NCBI GenBank assembly: GCA_002296885.1
Contig: DBIH01000129.1
Coordinates: 1-12,616 of the forward strand
DNA: 12,616 bases
Direction of reading: 5' to 3'
From: Flavobacterium sp. UBA807
Lineage (GTDB): Bacteria; Bacteroidota; Bacteroidia; Flavobacteriales; Flavobacteriaceae
The notes beneath the pieces are model-generated. The model worked only from the letters and a program-made list of their open reading frames with translations. It was not told the origin of the DNA and searched no databases. Of the stretch, positions 1 through 7,526 are shown piece after piece (position 1 is the stretch's first letter; each line of letters begins with the position of its first letter). Made by a program: the position numbers and the translations under genes.

Positions 1-264
1 AACTATGATTCTGGAGATATTTCAGACAGATTCTTAAGGGATGCATCATACATAAGATTAAGAAATATCACTTTTGGATATGATGTGCCTGCTAAATTCT
101 TAAAACAAACTTTCATCAAAGGATGTCGTTTCAGAATACAAGGAGAAAATCTTATAACATGGACGAAATGGAAAGGATTTGATCCTGAAACTTTTACAAC
201 AGGTGATACTGGATATTTCCCAACACCTAAGGTTTATACATTTGGTGTAGATATTAATTTTTAA
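1..264 (+). CDS. SusC/RagA-family TonB-linked outer-membrane transporter, C-terminal fragment
   Basis: Frame 1 is open from the window edge to a TAA at 262-264 and gives the last 87 residues of a protein whose start lies upstream. The fragment has the usual end of SusC-type TonB-dependent receptors: the stretch SYIRLRNITFGYDVP, then a strand resembling RIQGENLITWTKWKGFDPE, and a final beta-strand (PTPKVYTFGVDINF) ending in phenylalanine, as expected for the last strand of an outer-membrane barrel. A SusD gene starts 12 bases after the stop, the standard susC-susD order. SusC proteins form the TonB-powered channel that imports oligosaccharides, peptides or other large nutrients captured with SusD. 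The substrate cannot be told from this piece. The plug and carboxypeptidase-like N-terminal domains are outside the window. Confidence 0.9.
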   Translation, partial: NYDSGDISDRFLRDASYIRLRNITFGYDVPAKFLKQTFIKGCRFRIQGENLITWTKWKGFDPETFTTGDTGYFPTPKVYTFGVDINF

Positions 265-276
265 TAAAAAATAAAA

Positions 277-1920
277 ATGAAAAAAGGAATAATATTATTG
301 GGTCTTTTTGGTCTGTTGTTCTCATGTAATGATGCAACAGATATCACACAGGCTGGAGAATTAAATGACCAAAGGTTGTTTACAAACGTTGCTAATATGC
401 AATTGTTTTTAAATGAAACCTACGACAAATTAGCAACTGAAACGGATATAGTAACTTCTTCTAAATTGAGCGATGAAATTGCTATAGGGTCTGGTTTGAC
501 AGTTGATGACACACAAAGATTTTTTGTAACTACAACGAATACTGAAGCTCGAACTATTTGGGGTACTCATTATGGTTTGATTAACTACTGTAACAGAGTA
601 ATACGCGGTGCTACTTATTTTACACCACCAGCTGCAGATGTACCGGCTTATAATTCAATACTAGCTCAGGCCAGAGCTTTAAGAGCTTTTGCACATTTTG
701 AGTTGATGGTTTATTTCTCTAAGGACCTTAGTGATGATAATGGATTAGGTGTAATGCTTGTTGACCACGTACCAACAATTTCAGAGGACATTCCAAGATC
801 AACTAATGGAGCTTTATTTAACTTTATAGAAAGTGATTTGAGTTATGCAGAAAGTAACTTAATTGCCCCATCAGGAGCTAATGCATATAAGTATGTTAGC
901 CAAAACTTTATAAATGCTTTGAGAGCAAGAATGTATTTATACAGAAAAAATTATACTCAGGCGTTAACTTATGCTAATGCAGTTATTGGTGCAAGACCAT
1001 TGGCAACATCTCTTGTACCTTTTACAGGAGCTACAGCTTTATATCCTGCTAATTCTGCCGTGATTCCACCGGTTGGTTCAGGTACAGGTTCTACAACTAT
1101 TAATGTGTCCCCTTCAACTGCTCCTGCACAGGCTATTCAAAGAGCTTTGTACCAAGTAGATCAATGGACTTCTACTGCTGCTCCTACTTACAGAAAAATG
1201 TGGGTAGATGCTGATCAAGGAGAAATTTTATTTGCAATTGACAGACAAAATAACAGAACTAACTGGGGAAGTCAGTACAATACAAATGGGTCATACTTAA
1301 CAGGAGGACCATTATTTGACATGGATCATAATTTATTCAGTCTGTATACTCAAACTATGGGTGGTGGAGCAGAAGATTTTAGAAGATGGTGTTTTGTTGA
1401 TCGTTCTTCTACAATATTGGCTGATCACACTCTTGCTACAAGAACAAATGAGCAGATTGTAATTGATAAATATCCAGGTAAAACGGGAGCTCATACAGCT
1501 AACGATATCAAAGTATTCCGTGAGTCTGAAATTTACTTCATTAAAGCTGAATGTTTAGTTAGAAGTGGAGATTTACCTGGCGCAGCTAATTTAATTCAAC
1601 AAGTTAGACAAGCCAGAAACTATGTTGTTGGCGGAACTGTTCCTACTCCGGTTTATGCTAATGCTACTGCAGCTTTGGCTGACATTCTTACTGAAAGAAG
1701 AAAAGAACTTGCTTTTGAAGGTCACAGATATATCGACTTAAAAAGACTTGGTGCTGATGCCGGAGTTACCGGAACTGACAGAGATTTGATTGATGCTGCA
1801 AACTCTTCAGCAACTAGTCCAGCAAACATTCTTTTAGGAGATTACAGATTTACATTGCCTATTCCACAAGATGAAATCAATATAAATCCATTACCACAAA
1901 ATGATGGTTACGTAAATTAA
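277..1920 (+). CDS. SusD/RagB-family nutrient-binding outer-membrane lipoprotein
   Basis: This is a 547-residue protein, a normal length for SusD. The N-terminus is a lipoprotein signal: KK, a hydrophobic run, and a lipobox LFSC with the lipidated cysteine at residue 17, followed by acidic residues (CNDATD), which fits surface export in Bacteroidota. SusD features appear in order: IWGTHYGLINYCNRVI (about 94-109), the helix ARALRAFAHFELMVYF (about 132-147), RRKELAFEGHRYIDLKR (about 474-490), and the family ending YRFTLPIPQDEININP with a terminal QN-GY motif. SusD caps the SusC barrel and captures ligand. The gene follows susC by 12 bases and is closed by a strong terminator at 1942-1970, so susC-susD look like the end of one transcription unit. 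No glycoside hydrolase lies directly next to the pair, so the ligand is unknown; a peptide or glycopeptide is as possible as a sugar. Confidence 0.95.
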   Translation: MKKGIILLGLFGLLFSCNDATDITQAGELNDQRLFTNVANMQLFLNETYDKLATETDIVTSSKLSDEIAIGSGLTVDDTQRFFVTTTNTEARTIWGTHYGLINYCNRVIRGATYFTPPAADVPAYNSILAQARALRAFAHFELMVYFSKDLSDDNGLGVMLVDHVPTISEDIPRSTNGALFNFIESDLSYAESNLIAPSGANAYKYVSQNFINALRARMYLYRKNYTQALTYANAVIGARPLATSLVPFTGATALYPANSAVIPPVGSGTGSTTINVSPSTAPAQAIQRALYQVDQWTSTAAPTYRKMWVDADQGEILFAIDRQNNRTNWGSQYNTNGSYLTGGPLFDMDHNLFSLYTQTMGGGAEDFRRWCFVDRSSTILADHTLATRTNEQIVIDKYPGKTGAHTANDIKVFRESEIYFIKAECLVRSGDLPGAANLIQQVRQARNYVVGGTVPTPVYANATAALADILTERRKELAFEGHRYIDLKRLGADAGVTGTDRDLIDAANSSATSPANILLGDYRFTLPIPQDEININPLPQNDGYVN

Positions 1921-1941
1921 TATCTTATTAATTAACAATAT

Positions 1942-1970
1942 AAAACCTCTCAACTCGAGAGGTTTTTTTT
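1942..1970 (+). terminator. Rho-independent terminator after susD
   Basis: A perfect 10-bp stem (AAAACCTCTC at 1942-1951 pairing with GAGAGGTTTT at 1957-1966) with a 5-base loop is followed by a T run to 1970. It lies 22 bases after the susD stop and should end the susCD transcript. Confidence 0.88.
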
Positions 1971-1977
1971 ATATTTG
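1970..1977 (+). promoter_or_regulatory. TAnnTTTG-type -7 motif for the S8 protease
   Basis: TATATTTG matches the Bacteroidota -7 consensus TAnnTTTG exactly. It begins at the last T of the preceding terminator and ends 15 bases before the ATG at 1993. No TTG -33 element is seen at the expected distance, because that DNA is the terminator stem. The call rests on one motif only. Confidence 0.4.
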
Positions 1978-1992
1978 AAAAATTTTATTAAG

Positions 1993-3849
1993 ATGAAATA
2001 TATTTTACTTTTTTCAATAATTTGTTCAAACGTTTTTTCCCAAACTCAAAAAGAGCGTGAGTTTATTTTAAGTAAGTCTAATTCTTCTGAAGTTGCTCAG
2101 ATAAAAGCTGATTTTGCGTCTAATGATCTTAAAAATCAAAAAGATATTAAGGAGTATTTAGCTAAGCATCCTAACGCCGAAAGTAAAGCTAAAATCCAAA
2201 GGATTATCGATGGCGTTCCAATTTATTATCAGGAAGATAATAATGTGCTTAGTGTTCAGACTTTAAGAGCGAATGCAATGTATCCGTCTGGTTCTCTGGG
2301 ATTATCTGTAACCGGTCAGGGAATGACCGTTGGTTTATGGGATGGGGGAAAAGTTAGGGACACTCACGTTGAATTAGGTACCAGCAGAGTTTCATTTGGT
2401 GATGCGGTTTCAACTTTATCAACACATTCAACGCATGTTTTAGGAACTATTATGGCAGCAGGTGTTAGCCCAACAAGACGAGGATTTGCTTATCAGGCAA
2501 CAGCAATCACTTATGATTATGGCAATGATGGTAGTGAAATATTGGCTTTTGCCGGTCAGGGGTATCTTGTTTCTAACCATTCTTATGGCAATATTGCAGC
2601 CAATTTACAGGAAAGTAATTTTGGCTCTTATAATTCTCAATCTATCGAAGCTGATAACATAATGGCAACTTATCCATATTTTCAAATGGTTAAATCGGCA
2701 GGTAACGATAGAAGCGATACCACTCTTGATCAGGTTAATTTAAAAGGCGGATACGATTTGCTGACAGGAGCCGCTTGTGCAAAAAACATTATAACGGTAG
2801 CTGCTGTTGAAGGAATTATGACCAACGGTGATGATAATTCTTTTGTGATGTCTGACTTTAGTAATTTTGGACCTACAGACGACGGAAGAGTTAAACCCGA
2901 TTTATCTGCAAAAGGTGTAGCAGTTTCTTCCTGCATTGCGGTTTCTGATAATGGATATTCTGAACTTCAGGGAACTTCTATGGCGTCACCAAGTATTACA
3001 GGTTTAATTACCTTGTTGCAAAAACATTACAATAATCTAAACCCAGGCACGTTCATGAAGTCAGCTACCGTAAGAGCTTTATTGTTTCAATCGGCAAGAG
3101 AAGCCGGTGATTATGACGGACCCGATTATAAATTTGGCTGGGGATTGCCTGATGGCATGGCAGCGGCTCAGATAATAACAAACAGAAATGTGAGTACAGT
3201 TTTGGAAGAAGATAATTTGGCAAATGGACAAACATTTACAAAAACTATTGCAATCAATTCAGTTCAGAATTTAAAAGTTGCAATTGACTGGACGGATCCA
3301 AAAGGTATTGGAAATATTTCAGGTGATATTGATAACAGAAGCCCGAGATTGATCAATAATTTAGACTTAAAAGTTATCAAAGACGGTACAACGTATTATC
3401 CATGGAAACTGGATCCTGATTTGAACGAAGAAGCCGCTACAAATAATTCAGATAATGATGTAGATAACATAGAGCGAATTGACATCCCAAATGCTCAGCC
3501 GGGGACTTATACGATTCAGGTTACTCACAAAGGGTCATTATCCGGTGGTTCGCAAGCGTTCTCTTTAGTTGCCAGTGGTAGTGGAACAGGTTTAGGCTTG
3601 GATTCAAGGGATTTTGATAATAGCGTTTATATTTATCCAAACCCGGCTAATAATGTCCTGAATTTTGAAGCTAAAAATAATATTGTTATTTCTGCAGTTG
3701 CCATAAATGATGTGTCTGGTAAAGAAATTTATAAATCTGAGAATTCAATCAATAATTCTATCGATGTTTCAAACCTTTCTTCAGGAGTTTACTTTGTAAC
3801 ATTCAAATCAGATAATAATTCAGTAACCAAGAAATTTATCAAAGAATAA
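1993..3849 (+). CDS. Secreted S8 (subtilisin-like) serine protease with T9SS sorting domain
   Basis: I start at ATG 1993 (618 residues). An in-frame TTG at 1975 lies inside the promoter-like motif and would put extra residues before the signal peptide. MKYILLFSIICSNVFSQ is a signal peptide, followed by about 70 residues that look like a propeptide. The subtilase triad is present: Asp117 in GLWDGG, His145 in THSTHVLG, Ser329 in GTSMASP; Asn238 in SAGND is the likely oxyanion residue. Residues about 410-530 (IDWTDPKG, LINNLDLKV, NIERIDIP, GTYTIQVTHKG, QAFSLVASG) resemble the C-terminal beta-barrel of KP-43-type subtilases. The tail from about 545 (VYIYPNPANNVL to KKFIKE) is a type A T9SS sorting domain, so the enzyme should cross the outer membrane and be released or surface-anchored. 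Terminators on both sides suggest it is transcribed alone. It probably degrades external protein; substrate preference is unknown. Confidence 0.93.
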   Translation: MKYILLFSIICSNVFSQTQKEREFILSKSNSSEVAQIKADFASNDLKNQKDIKEYLAKHPNAESKAKIQRIIDGVPIYYQEDNNVLSVQTLRANAMYPSGSLGLSVTGQGMTVGLWDGGKVRDTHVELGTSRVSFGDAVSTLSTHSTHVLGTIMAAGVSPTRRGFAYQATAITYDYGNDGSEILAFAGQGYLVSNHSYGNIAANLQESNFGSYNSQSIEADNIMATYPYFQMVKSAGNDRSDTTLDQVNLKGGYDLLTGAACAKNIITVAAVEGIMTNGDDNSFVMSDFSNFGPTDDGRVKPDLSAKGVAVSSCIAVSDNGYSELQGTSMASPSITGLITLLQKHYNNLNPGTFMKSATVRALLFQSAREAGDYDGPDYKFGWGLPDGMAAAQIITNRNVSTVLEEDNLANGQTFTKTIAINSVQNLKVAIDWTDPKGIGNISGDIDNRSPRLINNLDLKVIKDGTTYYPWKLDPDLNEEAATNNSDNDVDNIERIDIPNAQPGTYTIQVTHKGSLSGGSQAFSLVASGSGTGLGLDSRDFDNSVYIYPNPANNVLNFEAKNNIVISAVAINDVSGKEIYKSENSINNSIDVSNLSSGVYFVTFKSDNNSVTKKFIKE

Positions 3850-3869
3850 TTTCCCAAAATATATTTATT

Positions 3870-3903
3870 AAAACCATCCCGACTCTTCAGGATGGTTTTT
3901 TTT
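3870..3903 (+). terminator. Rho-independent terminator after the S8 protease
   Basis: AAAACCATCC (3870-3879) pairs perfectly with GGATGGTTTT (3890-3899) across a 10-base loop, and the T run continues to 3903. It starts 20 bases after the protease stop codon. Confidence 0.87.
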
Positions 3904-3929
3904 ATGATTTTATTACAGATTGTTTTATG

Positions 3930-3937
3930 TATTTTTG
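3930..3937 (+). promoter_or_regulatory. TAnnTTTG-type -7 motif for the porin
   Basis: TATTTTTG matches TAnnTTTG and ends 17 bases before the ATG at 3955, nearly the same distance as for the upstream protease gene. No TTG is found about 19-20 bases upstream (the bases there are TTT), so this is a one-box prediction. Confidence 0.38.
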
Positions 3938-3954
3938 CTTCGAAATTATTTAAG

Positions 3955-5880
3955 ATGAAAAACGTAGTTATTGTATTCTTTTTGTTGATGTTTTCAACGG
4001 CTTTTACTCAAGTGAAAAAAGCAGATGAAAAACCTGAAAACGGTGTTGTAAAAAAAGCACCAAAAGCAGCTTACAATCAATACAGAATAATTACTCTACA
4101 AAAAGATACAACCTATGTAGATACGTCGTTGACTATTAAAAAGGAATACGAATACAATTATCTTCGAAAAGATATTTTCGGGTTATTGCCCTTTGCCAAT
4201 GAAGGACAAACTTATTCGGTTCTTGATTTCGGATTGAAAAACTTTACTTCATTCCCCGAAATTGGTTTCTCAGGGAAACAGTTTAATTATATGGGAGTTA
4301 ACGATATTAAATATTATTCTGTTGCAACTCCGGTTACCGATTTATACTATAAGACCGTAATGGAACAAGGACAGTCGGTTGATGCCTTTATCACATTAAA
4401 TACTTCGGAACGGTTTAACATGTCGATTGCTTTCAAAGGATTGCGTTCTTTGGGAAAATACATCAATCAGCTTTCAAGCACCGGGAATTTCAGGTTCACA
4501 TCGAGTTACAATACTCTGAATAAAAGATATTACCTGAATTTCCATTTCACCGGGCAGGATTTCCTTAACGGAGAAAACGGCGGAATTACAACTCCTGAAA
4601 ATTTTGAAAGTGAGGACCCAAACTATTCCAACCGTGCACGACTTGAGGTTTACCTGAAAGATGCCAAAACCTTTATGAAGGGCAAAAGAACTTTCTTCGA
4701 CCATAATTTTAGAATCAATAGCAAGAAGGGAGCAAATAATCTTTATCTGACACATCAATTCAATTACGAAAACAAATTGTTCGAGTACAATCAGAAAACG
4801 GTACTTTCTACGGTTGGGAGTGATACTAATGTAAAACGTTTTGGCGATTCTTATGTTACGGCCAACATCAATGACAAAGCGCGGTATAACCGAATGTATA
4901 ATAAAGTTGGTGTCATTTATGAAAACTCGACACTGGGAAGATTTCAGTTCTTTGCCGAAGATTTCCGCTATAACTATTACTTTGATAAAGTTTTGATTCT
5001 GGATTCCGGAGTTATACCGGGCTCGTTGAGTCAAACGATTAATACCGTTGGCGGGCAATATGATTACAGGAAGAACAAATGGAACGGAACCTTCACCTAT
5101 TCCAATTCGATTTCAAATCAGCCAATGTCAAATCTGGATGCAAAACTGCATTATAAACTCAACGACAAAAATCAGTTTGTTTTTCAATATCAATTGATAA
5201 GCAAAATCCCGGACAACATTTATAACCTGTATCAAAGCAGTTATGTTGATTATAACTGGCACAATGATTTTAAAAACGAGAAAATAAACAATCTCGAAGC
5301 TATTGCTAAAACCCAATGGCTCGACGCGTCTTTACAGATAAGTTCAATCAAAGACCATTTGTATTTCAGCAAAGACCCAACCGATGATACGCGGCAACAG
5401 ATAATTTCCCCTAAGCAATACGACAAAGCCATCAATTATCTGTCGATAAAAGCAAGCCGCGAGTTTAAATGGTGGAAACTGGCTTTAGACAATACGGTGC
5501 TTTACCAAAAAGTTGACCAGAAAGAAGACATCCTGAATGTGCCGCAAATCGTCACCAGAAATACACTTTATTTCTCCAATTACTTTTTCAAAAGAGCTTT
5601 GTTCCTGCAAACCGGTTTTACTTTAAATTATTTTACGAAGTTTTATATCAACGATTACAATCCGGTAACTGCCGAAGCATTTGTGCAAAACGAAAAAAAG
5701 GTTGGCGAATTCCCAATGCTCGATTTCTTTGTCAATGGAAGGATTCGTCAAACCCGAATCTTCTTCAAACTGGAGCATTTCAACTCCAAAATGACAGGCA
5801 ATAATTTCTACACCGCGCCCAATTATCCCTATCGTGATTTCATGATTCGCTTCGGACTGGTCTGGAATTTCTTCCAGTAA
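3955..5880 (+). CDS. Putative porin, Porin_10-type outer-membrane beta-barrel protein
   Basis: I choose ATG 3955 (641 residues). An earlier in-frame ATG at 3892 lies inside the 3' arm of the upstream terminator and precedes the promoter-like motif, so it is unlikely to be used. MKNVVIVFFLLMFSTAFTQ is a clear signal peptide. The mature part starts with a Lys-rich segment and the block YRIITLQKDTTYVDTSLTI...YNYLRKDIFGLLPFANEGQTY, followed by many alternating polar/aromatic strands (for example RYYLNFHFTGQDF, LGRFQFFAEDFRYNYYFD, TRIFFKLEHF), and ends with MIRFGLVWNFFQ, a typical last barrel strand. This matches what I know of the family annotated 'putative porin' in Flavobacteria. The role is presumably passive outer-membrane transport, but the solute is not known. 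It has its own likely promoter and is followed by a GC-rich intergenic element rather than a simple terminator. Confidence 0.85.
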   Translation: MKNVVIVFFLLMFSTAFTQVKKADEKPENGVVKKAPKAAYNQYRIITLQKDTTYVDTSLTIKKEYEYNYLRKDIFGLLPFANEGQTYSVLDFGLKNFTSFPEIGFSGKQFNYMGVNDIKYYSVATPVTDLYYKTVMEQGQSVDAFITLNTSERFNMSIAFKGLRSLGKYINQLSSTGNFRFTSSYNTLNKRYYLNFHFTGQDFLNGENGGITTPENFESEDPNYSNRARLEVYLKDAKTFMKGKRTFFDHNFRINSKKGANNLYLTHQFNYENKLFEYNQKTVLSTVGSDTNVKRFGDSYVTANINDKARYNRMYNKVGVIYENSTLGRFQFFAEDFRYNYYFDKVLILDSGVIPGSLSQTINTVGGQYDYRKNKWNGTFTYSNSISNQPMSNLDAKLHYKLNDKNQFVFQYQLISKIPDNIYNLYQSSYVDYNWHNDFKNEKINNLEAIAKTQWLDASLQISSIKDHLYFSKDPTDDTRQQIISPKQYDKAINYLSIKASREFKWWKLALDNTVLYQKVDQKEDILNVPQIVTRNTLYFSNYFFKRALFLQTGFTLNYFTKFYINDYNPVTAEAFVQNEKKVGEFPMLDFFVNGRIRQTRIFFKLEHFNSKMTGNNFYTAPNYPYRDFMIRFGLVWNFFQ

Positions 5881-5881
5881 T

Positions 5882-5962
5882 TTTTGGCGTGCCCTCGTCC
5901 CAATGAAGGGGGTCGGGCTGTCCGCGCTACATGTTAGCCAGCTTCCATCCCTCACGCGCAAA
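5882..5962. repeat. GC-rich intergenic element with imperfect inverted ends
   Basis: This block directly follows the porin stop. By hand count 48 of the 73 bases at 5886-5958 are G or C (about 66%), against AT-rich surroundings. Its ends are imperfectly complementary: GCGTG at 5887-5891 with CACGC at 5953-5957, extended by TTTG on the left and GCAAA on the right with one gap. Inside are CCC/GGG pairs (5892-5894 with 5915-5917, 5899-5901 with 5908-5910) and a small GCTA...TAGC hairpin (5926-5938). It does not read as protein. It resembles, from memory, dispersed GC-rich intergenic repeats of Flavobacterium genomes with a GGGTCGGGCT-like core and an ATCCCT(C/A)ACGC end. Only one copy is in the window, so its repeat nature is inferred. 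It may be a MITE-like or REP-like element, or a processed 3' RNA structure. Confidence 0.5.
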
Positions 5963-5988
5963 CGTTTTCGAATTAAGCATTTGAATTT

Positions 5989-6019
5989 TTGGAAACCGCC
6001 AAAATAGGAATTACATTTG
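5989..6019 (+). promoter_or_regulatory. Bacteroidota-type promoter for the cysteine synthase gene
   Basis: TTG at 5989-5991 is separated by 20 bases from TACATTTG at 6012-6019, an exact TAnnTTTG match at the spacing usual for the Bacteroidota primary sigma factor. This is the best two-box promoter in the window. Transcription would start near 6026, giving a leader of about 50 bases that contains the hairpin at 6029-6051. Confidence 0.6.
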
Positions 6020-6028
6020 TCCAAATTT

Positions 6029-6051
6029 AAAGAGAGTCTGTACTCTTTTTT
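6029..6051 (+). terminator. Terminator-like hairpin ahead of the cysteine synthase gene
   Basis: AAAGAGAGT (6029-6037) pairs with ACTCTTTTT (6042-6050) through nine pairs, one of them G-T, around a CTGT loop, and is followed by T and CT-rich DNA. It could be the terminator of the porin unit. Because it lies downstream of the predicted promoter, it could also act as an attenuator in the leader of the next gene. The sequence does not decide between these. Confidence 0.4.
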
Positions 6052-6074
6052 CTATACTCTATTTTCTTAAAAAG

Positions 6075-7436
6075 ATGAAATACGCAGAAAACATATTAGG
6101 AACTATCGGAAATACACCGTTAGTTAAACTAAACAAAGTGGTAGAAGGAATCGATGCTCTGGTTTTGGCCAAAGTAGAAACCTTCAATCCGGGGAATTCG
6201 GTTAAAGACCGAATGGCGCTCAAAATGGTTGAAGATGCCGAAGCCGACGGAAGATTAAAACCGGGCGGAACCATCATCGAAGGAACTTCAGGAAACACCG
6301 GAATGGGATTGGCGCTTGCTGCAATCGTAAAAGGGTACAAATGCATTTTTGTTATCACCGATAAACAATCCAAAGAAAAAATGGATATCCTTCGTGCTGT
6401 TGGTGCTAAGGTTGTCGTTTGCCCTACCGATGTCGAACCAACCGATCCACGTTCGTATTATTCAGTTTCAAAAAGACTGGGAACTGAAATTCCAAATTCA
6501 TGGTATGTTAATCAATATGATAATCCCTCAAACGCACAGGCGCATTATGAGCAAACAGGTCCTGAAATCTGGGAGCAGACTGATGGTAAGATTACACACT
6601 TTGTTGTTGGAGTTGGAACCGGCGGAACCATTTCGGGAATTGCAAAATATTTAAAAGAGAAAAATCCAAATATCAAAATTTGGGGAATCGATACCTACGG
6701 TTCTGTTTTTAAAAAATACCACGAAACCGGAATTTTTGATGAGAACGAAATCTACTCTTACATCACCGAAGGAATCGGAGAAGACATCCTTCCAAAGAAT
6801 GTAGACTTCTCACTGATTGATGGATTTACAAAAGTAACAGATAAAGACGCAGCAGTTTACACAAGAAAAATCGCTCTGGAAGAAGGGATCTTCGTTGGGA
6901 ATTCAGCCGGTTCGTGTATCAAAGGTTTGCATCAGTTAAAAGAACACTTCACTAAAGATGATGTGGTTGTGGTTTTATTCCACGATTCGGGAAGCCGTTA
7001 TGTTGGTAAAATGTTCAACGATGACTGGATGCGTGAAAGAGGATTCCTTGATGAGGAAATCACAAAAGCTGAAGACGTTATCAAAGACCACAAAGACAAG
7101 CCTTTGGTTGTGGTTCGTACCGAAGAATTGGTTTCACACGCCATCGAACGTTTGAAAAAGTACAATATTTCACAAATTCCTGTAATCGATACAACAGGTT
7201 TTGTTGGAAGTTTGGATGAAACCGATTTGTTCAGAAGTTATTTGGACGACAAGAACATCGCTGAAAAACCAATCCGGGAAATCATGGGCAAACCTTATCC
7301 AATGGTGCAGGCCAATACGCCAATCGAGGAAATCTCTAAATTAATCAATAAAGAAAATCAGGCGGTTTTGGTTGATTTAGGTGGCGGCAAGCATCACATC
7401 ATTACCAAACACGATATTATTAGTTCAATTAAATAA
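6075..7436 (+). CDS. PLP-dependent cysteine synthase / cystathionine beta-synthase with C-terminal CBS pair
   Basis: This is a 453-residue fold-type II PLP enzyme. It opens with the family start NILGTIGNTPLVKLN; Lys44 in NPGNSVKDR should bind PLP; EGTSGNTG (69-76) is the substrate carboxylate loop; GVGTGGTISG (179-188) binds the PLP phosphate; and GNSAGS (275-280) lies by the ring nitrogen. EGIGED (232-237) resembles the EGIG block of cystathionine beta-synthases more than the QGIGAGF of O-acetylserine sulfhydrylases. From about 334 to 453 there are two CBS domains (VSHAIERLKKYNISQIPVID; PIEEISKLINKENQAVLVD), which in eukaryotic CBS mediate control by S-adenosylmethionine. There is no N-terminal heme domain. 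The reaction is either O-acetylserine + sulfide to cysteine, or serine + homocysteine to cystathionine; the domain layout and EGIG motif favour the second, but a sulfhydrylase role is possible. The start is supported by the conserved MKYAENILGTIGNTP beginning. It is convergent with the next gene. Confidence 0.92.
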   Translation: MKYAENILGTIGNTPLVKLNKVVEGIDALVLAKVETFNPGNSVKDRMALKMVEDAEADGRLKPGGTIIEGTSGNTGMGLALAAIVKGYKCIFVITDKQSKEKMDILRAVGAKVVVCPTDVEPTDPRSYYSVSKRLGTEIPNSWYVNQYDNPSNAQAHYEQTGPEIWEQTDGKITHFVVGVGTGGTISGIAKYLKEKNPNIKIWGIDTYGSVFKKYHETGIFDENEIYSYITEGIGEDILPKNVDFSLIDGFTKVTDKDAAVYTRKIALEEGIFVGNSAGSCIKGLHQLKEHFTKDDVVVVLFHDSGSRYVGKMFNDDWMRERGFLDEEITKAEDVIKDHKDKPLVVVRTEELVSHAIERLKKYNISQIPVIDTTGFVGSLDETDLFRSYLDDKNIAEKPIREIMGKPYPMVQANTPIEEISKLINKENQAVLVDLGGGKHHIITKHDIISSIK

Positions 7437-7447
7437 AAAAGAATAAA

Positions 7448-7508
7448 GAAAATAGAGAATAGAATATAGAAAGTTGAGTTTAAATTGAACGGTCTATTCT
7501 CTATTTTC
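7448..7508. terminator. 16-bp inverted repeat between convergent genes, likely terminator
   Basis: GAAAATAGAGAATAGA (7448-7463) is the exact reverse complement of TCTATTCTCTATTTTC (7493-7508), with a 29-base loop. On the - strand the stem is followed by T-rich DNA (complement of the A-rich 7425-7447), so it fits best as the terminator of the - strand gene ending at 7522. On the + strand the tail after the stem is pyrimidine-rich but has no pure T run. It may serve both convergent genes. Confidence 0.55.
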
Positions 7509-7526
7509 CATTTTCTATTCTCTATT
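7493..7526. repeat. 13-base direct repeat in a CT-rich tract
   Basis: TCTATTCTCTATT occurs at 7493-7505 and again at 7514-7526, 21 bases apart, in a pyrimidine-only neighbourhood interrupted by A. The second copy runs into the stop codon of the - strand gene (7522-7524). Purine-strand versions of the same unit form the left arm of the inverted repeat at 7448-7463. Confidence 0.6.

Noticed and set aside
1975..1992. TTG start for the S8 protease at 1975
   Set aside because: It lies inside the TATATTTG motif next to the terminator; the ATG at 1993 directly begins a standard signal peptide.
3892..3954. Longer N-terminus of the porin starting at ATG 3892
   Set aside because: That ATG is in the 3' arm of the upstream terminator, and the extension would put a second hydrophobic stretch before a perfect signal peptide starting at 3955.
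4474..5058. A 194-codon open frame on the - strand inside the porin gene
   Set aside because: It lies wholly within the well-supported porin reading frame and shows no recognisable domain or signal sequence.
5623..6024. A 133-codon - strand open frame spanning the porin end and the GC-rich element
   Set aside because: It overlaps the porin frame for most of its length and continues through the structured intergenic element; composition and content do not look like a protein.
6059..6373. A 104-codon - strand open frame opposite the cysteine synthase N-terminus
   Set aside because: It is the antisense shadow of a strongly conserved enzyme domain.
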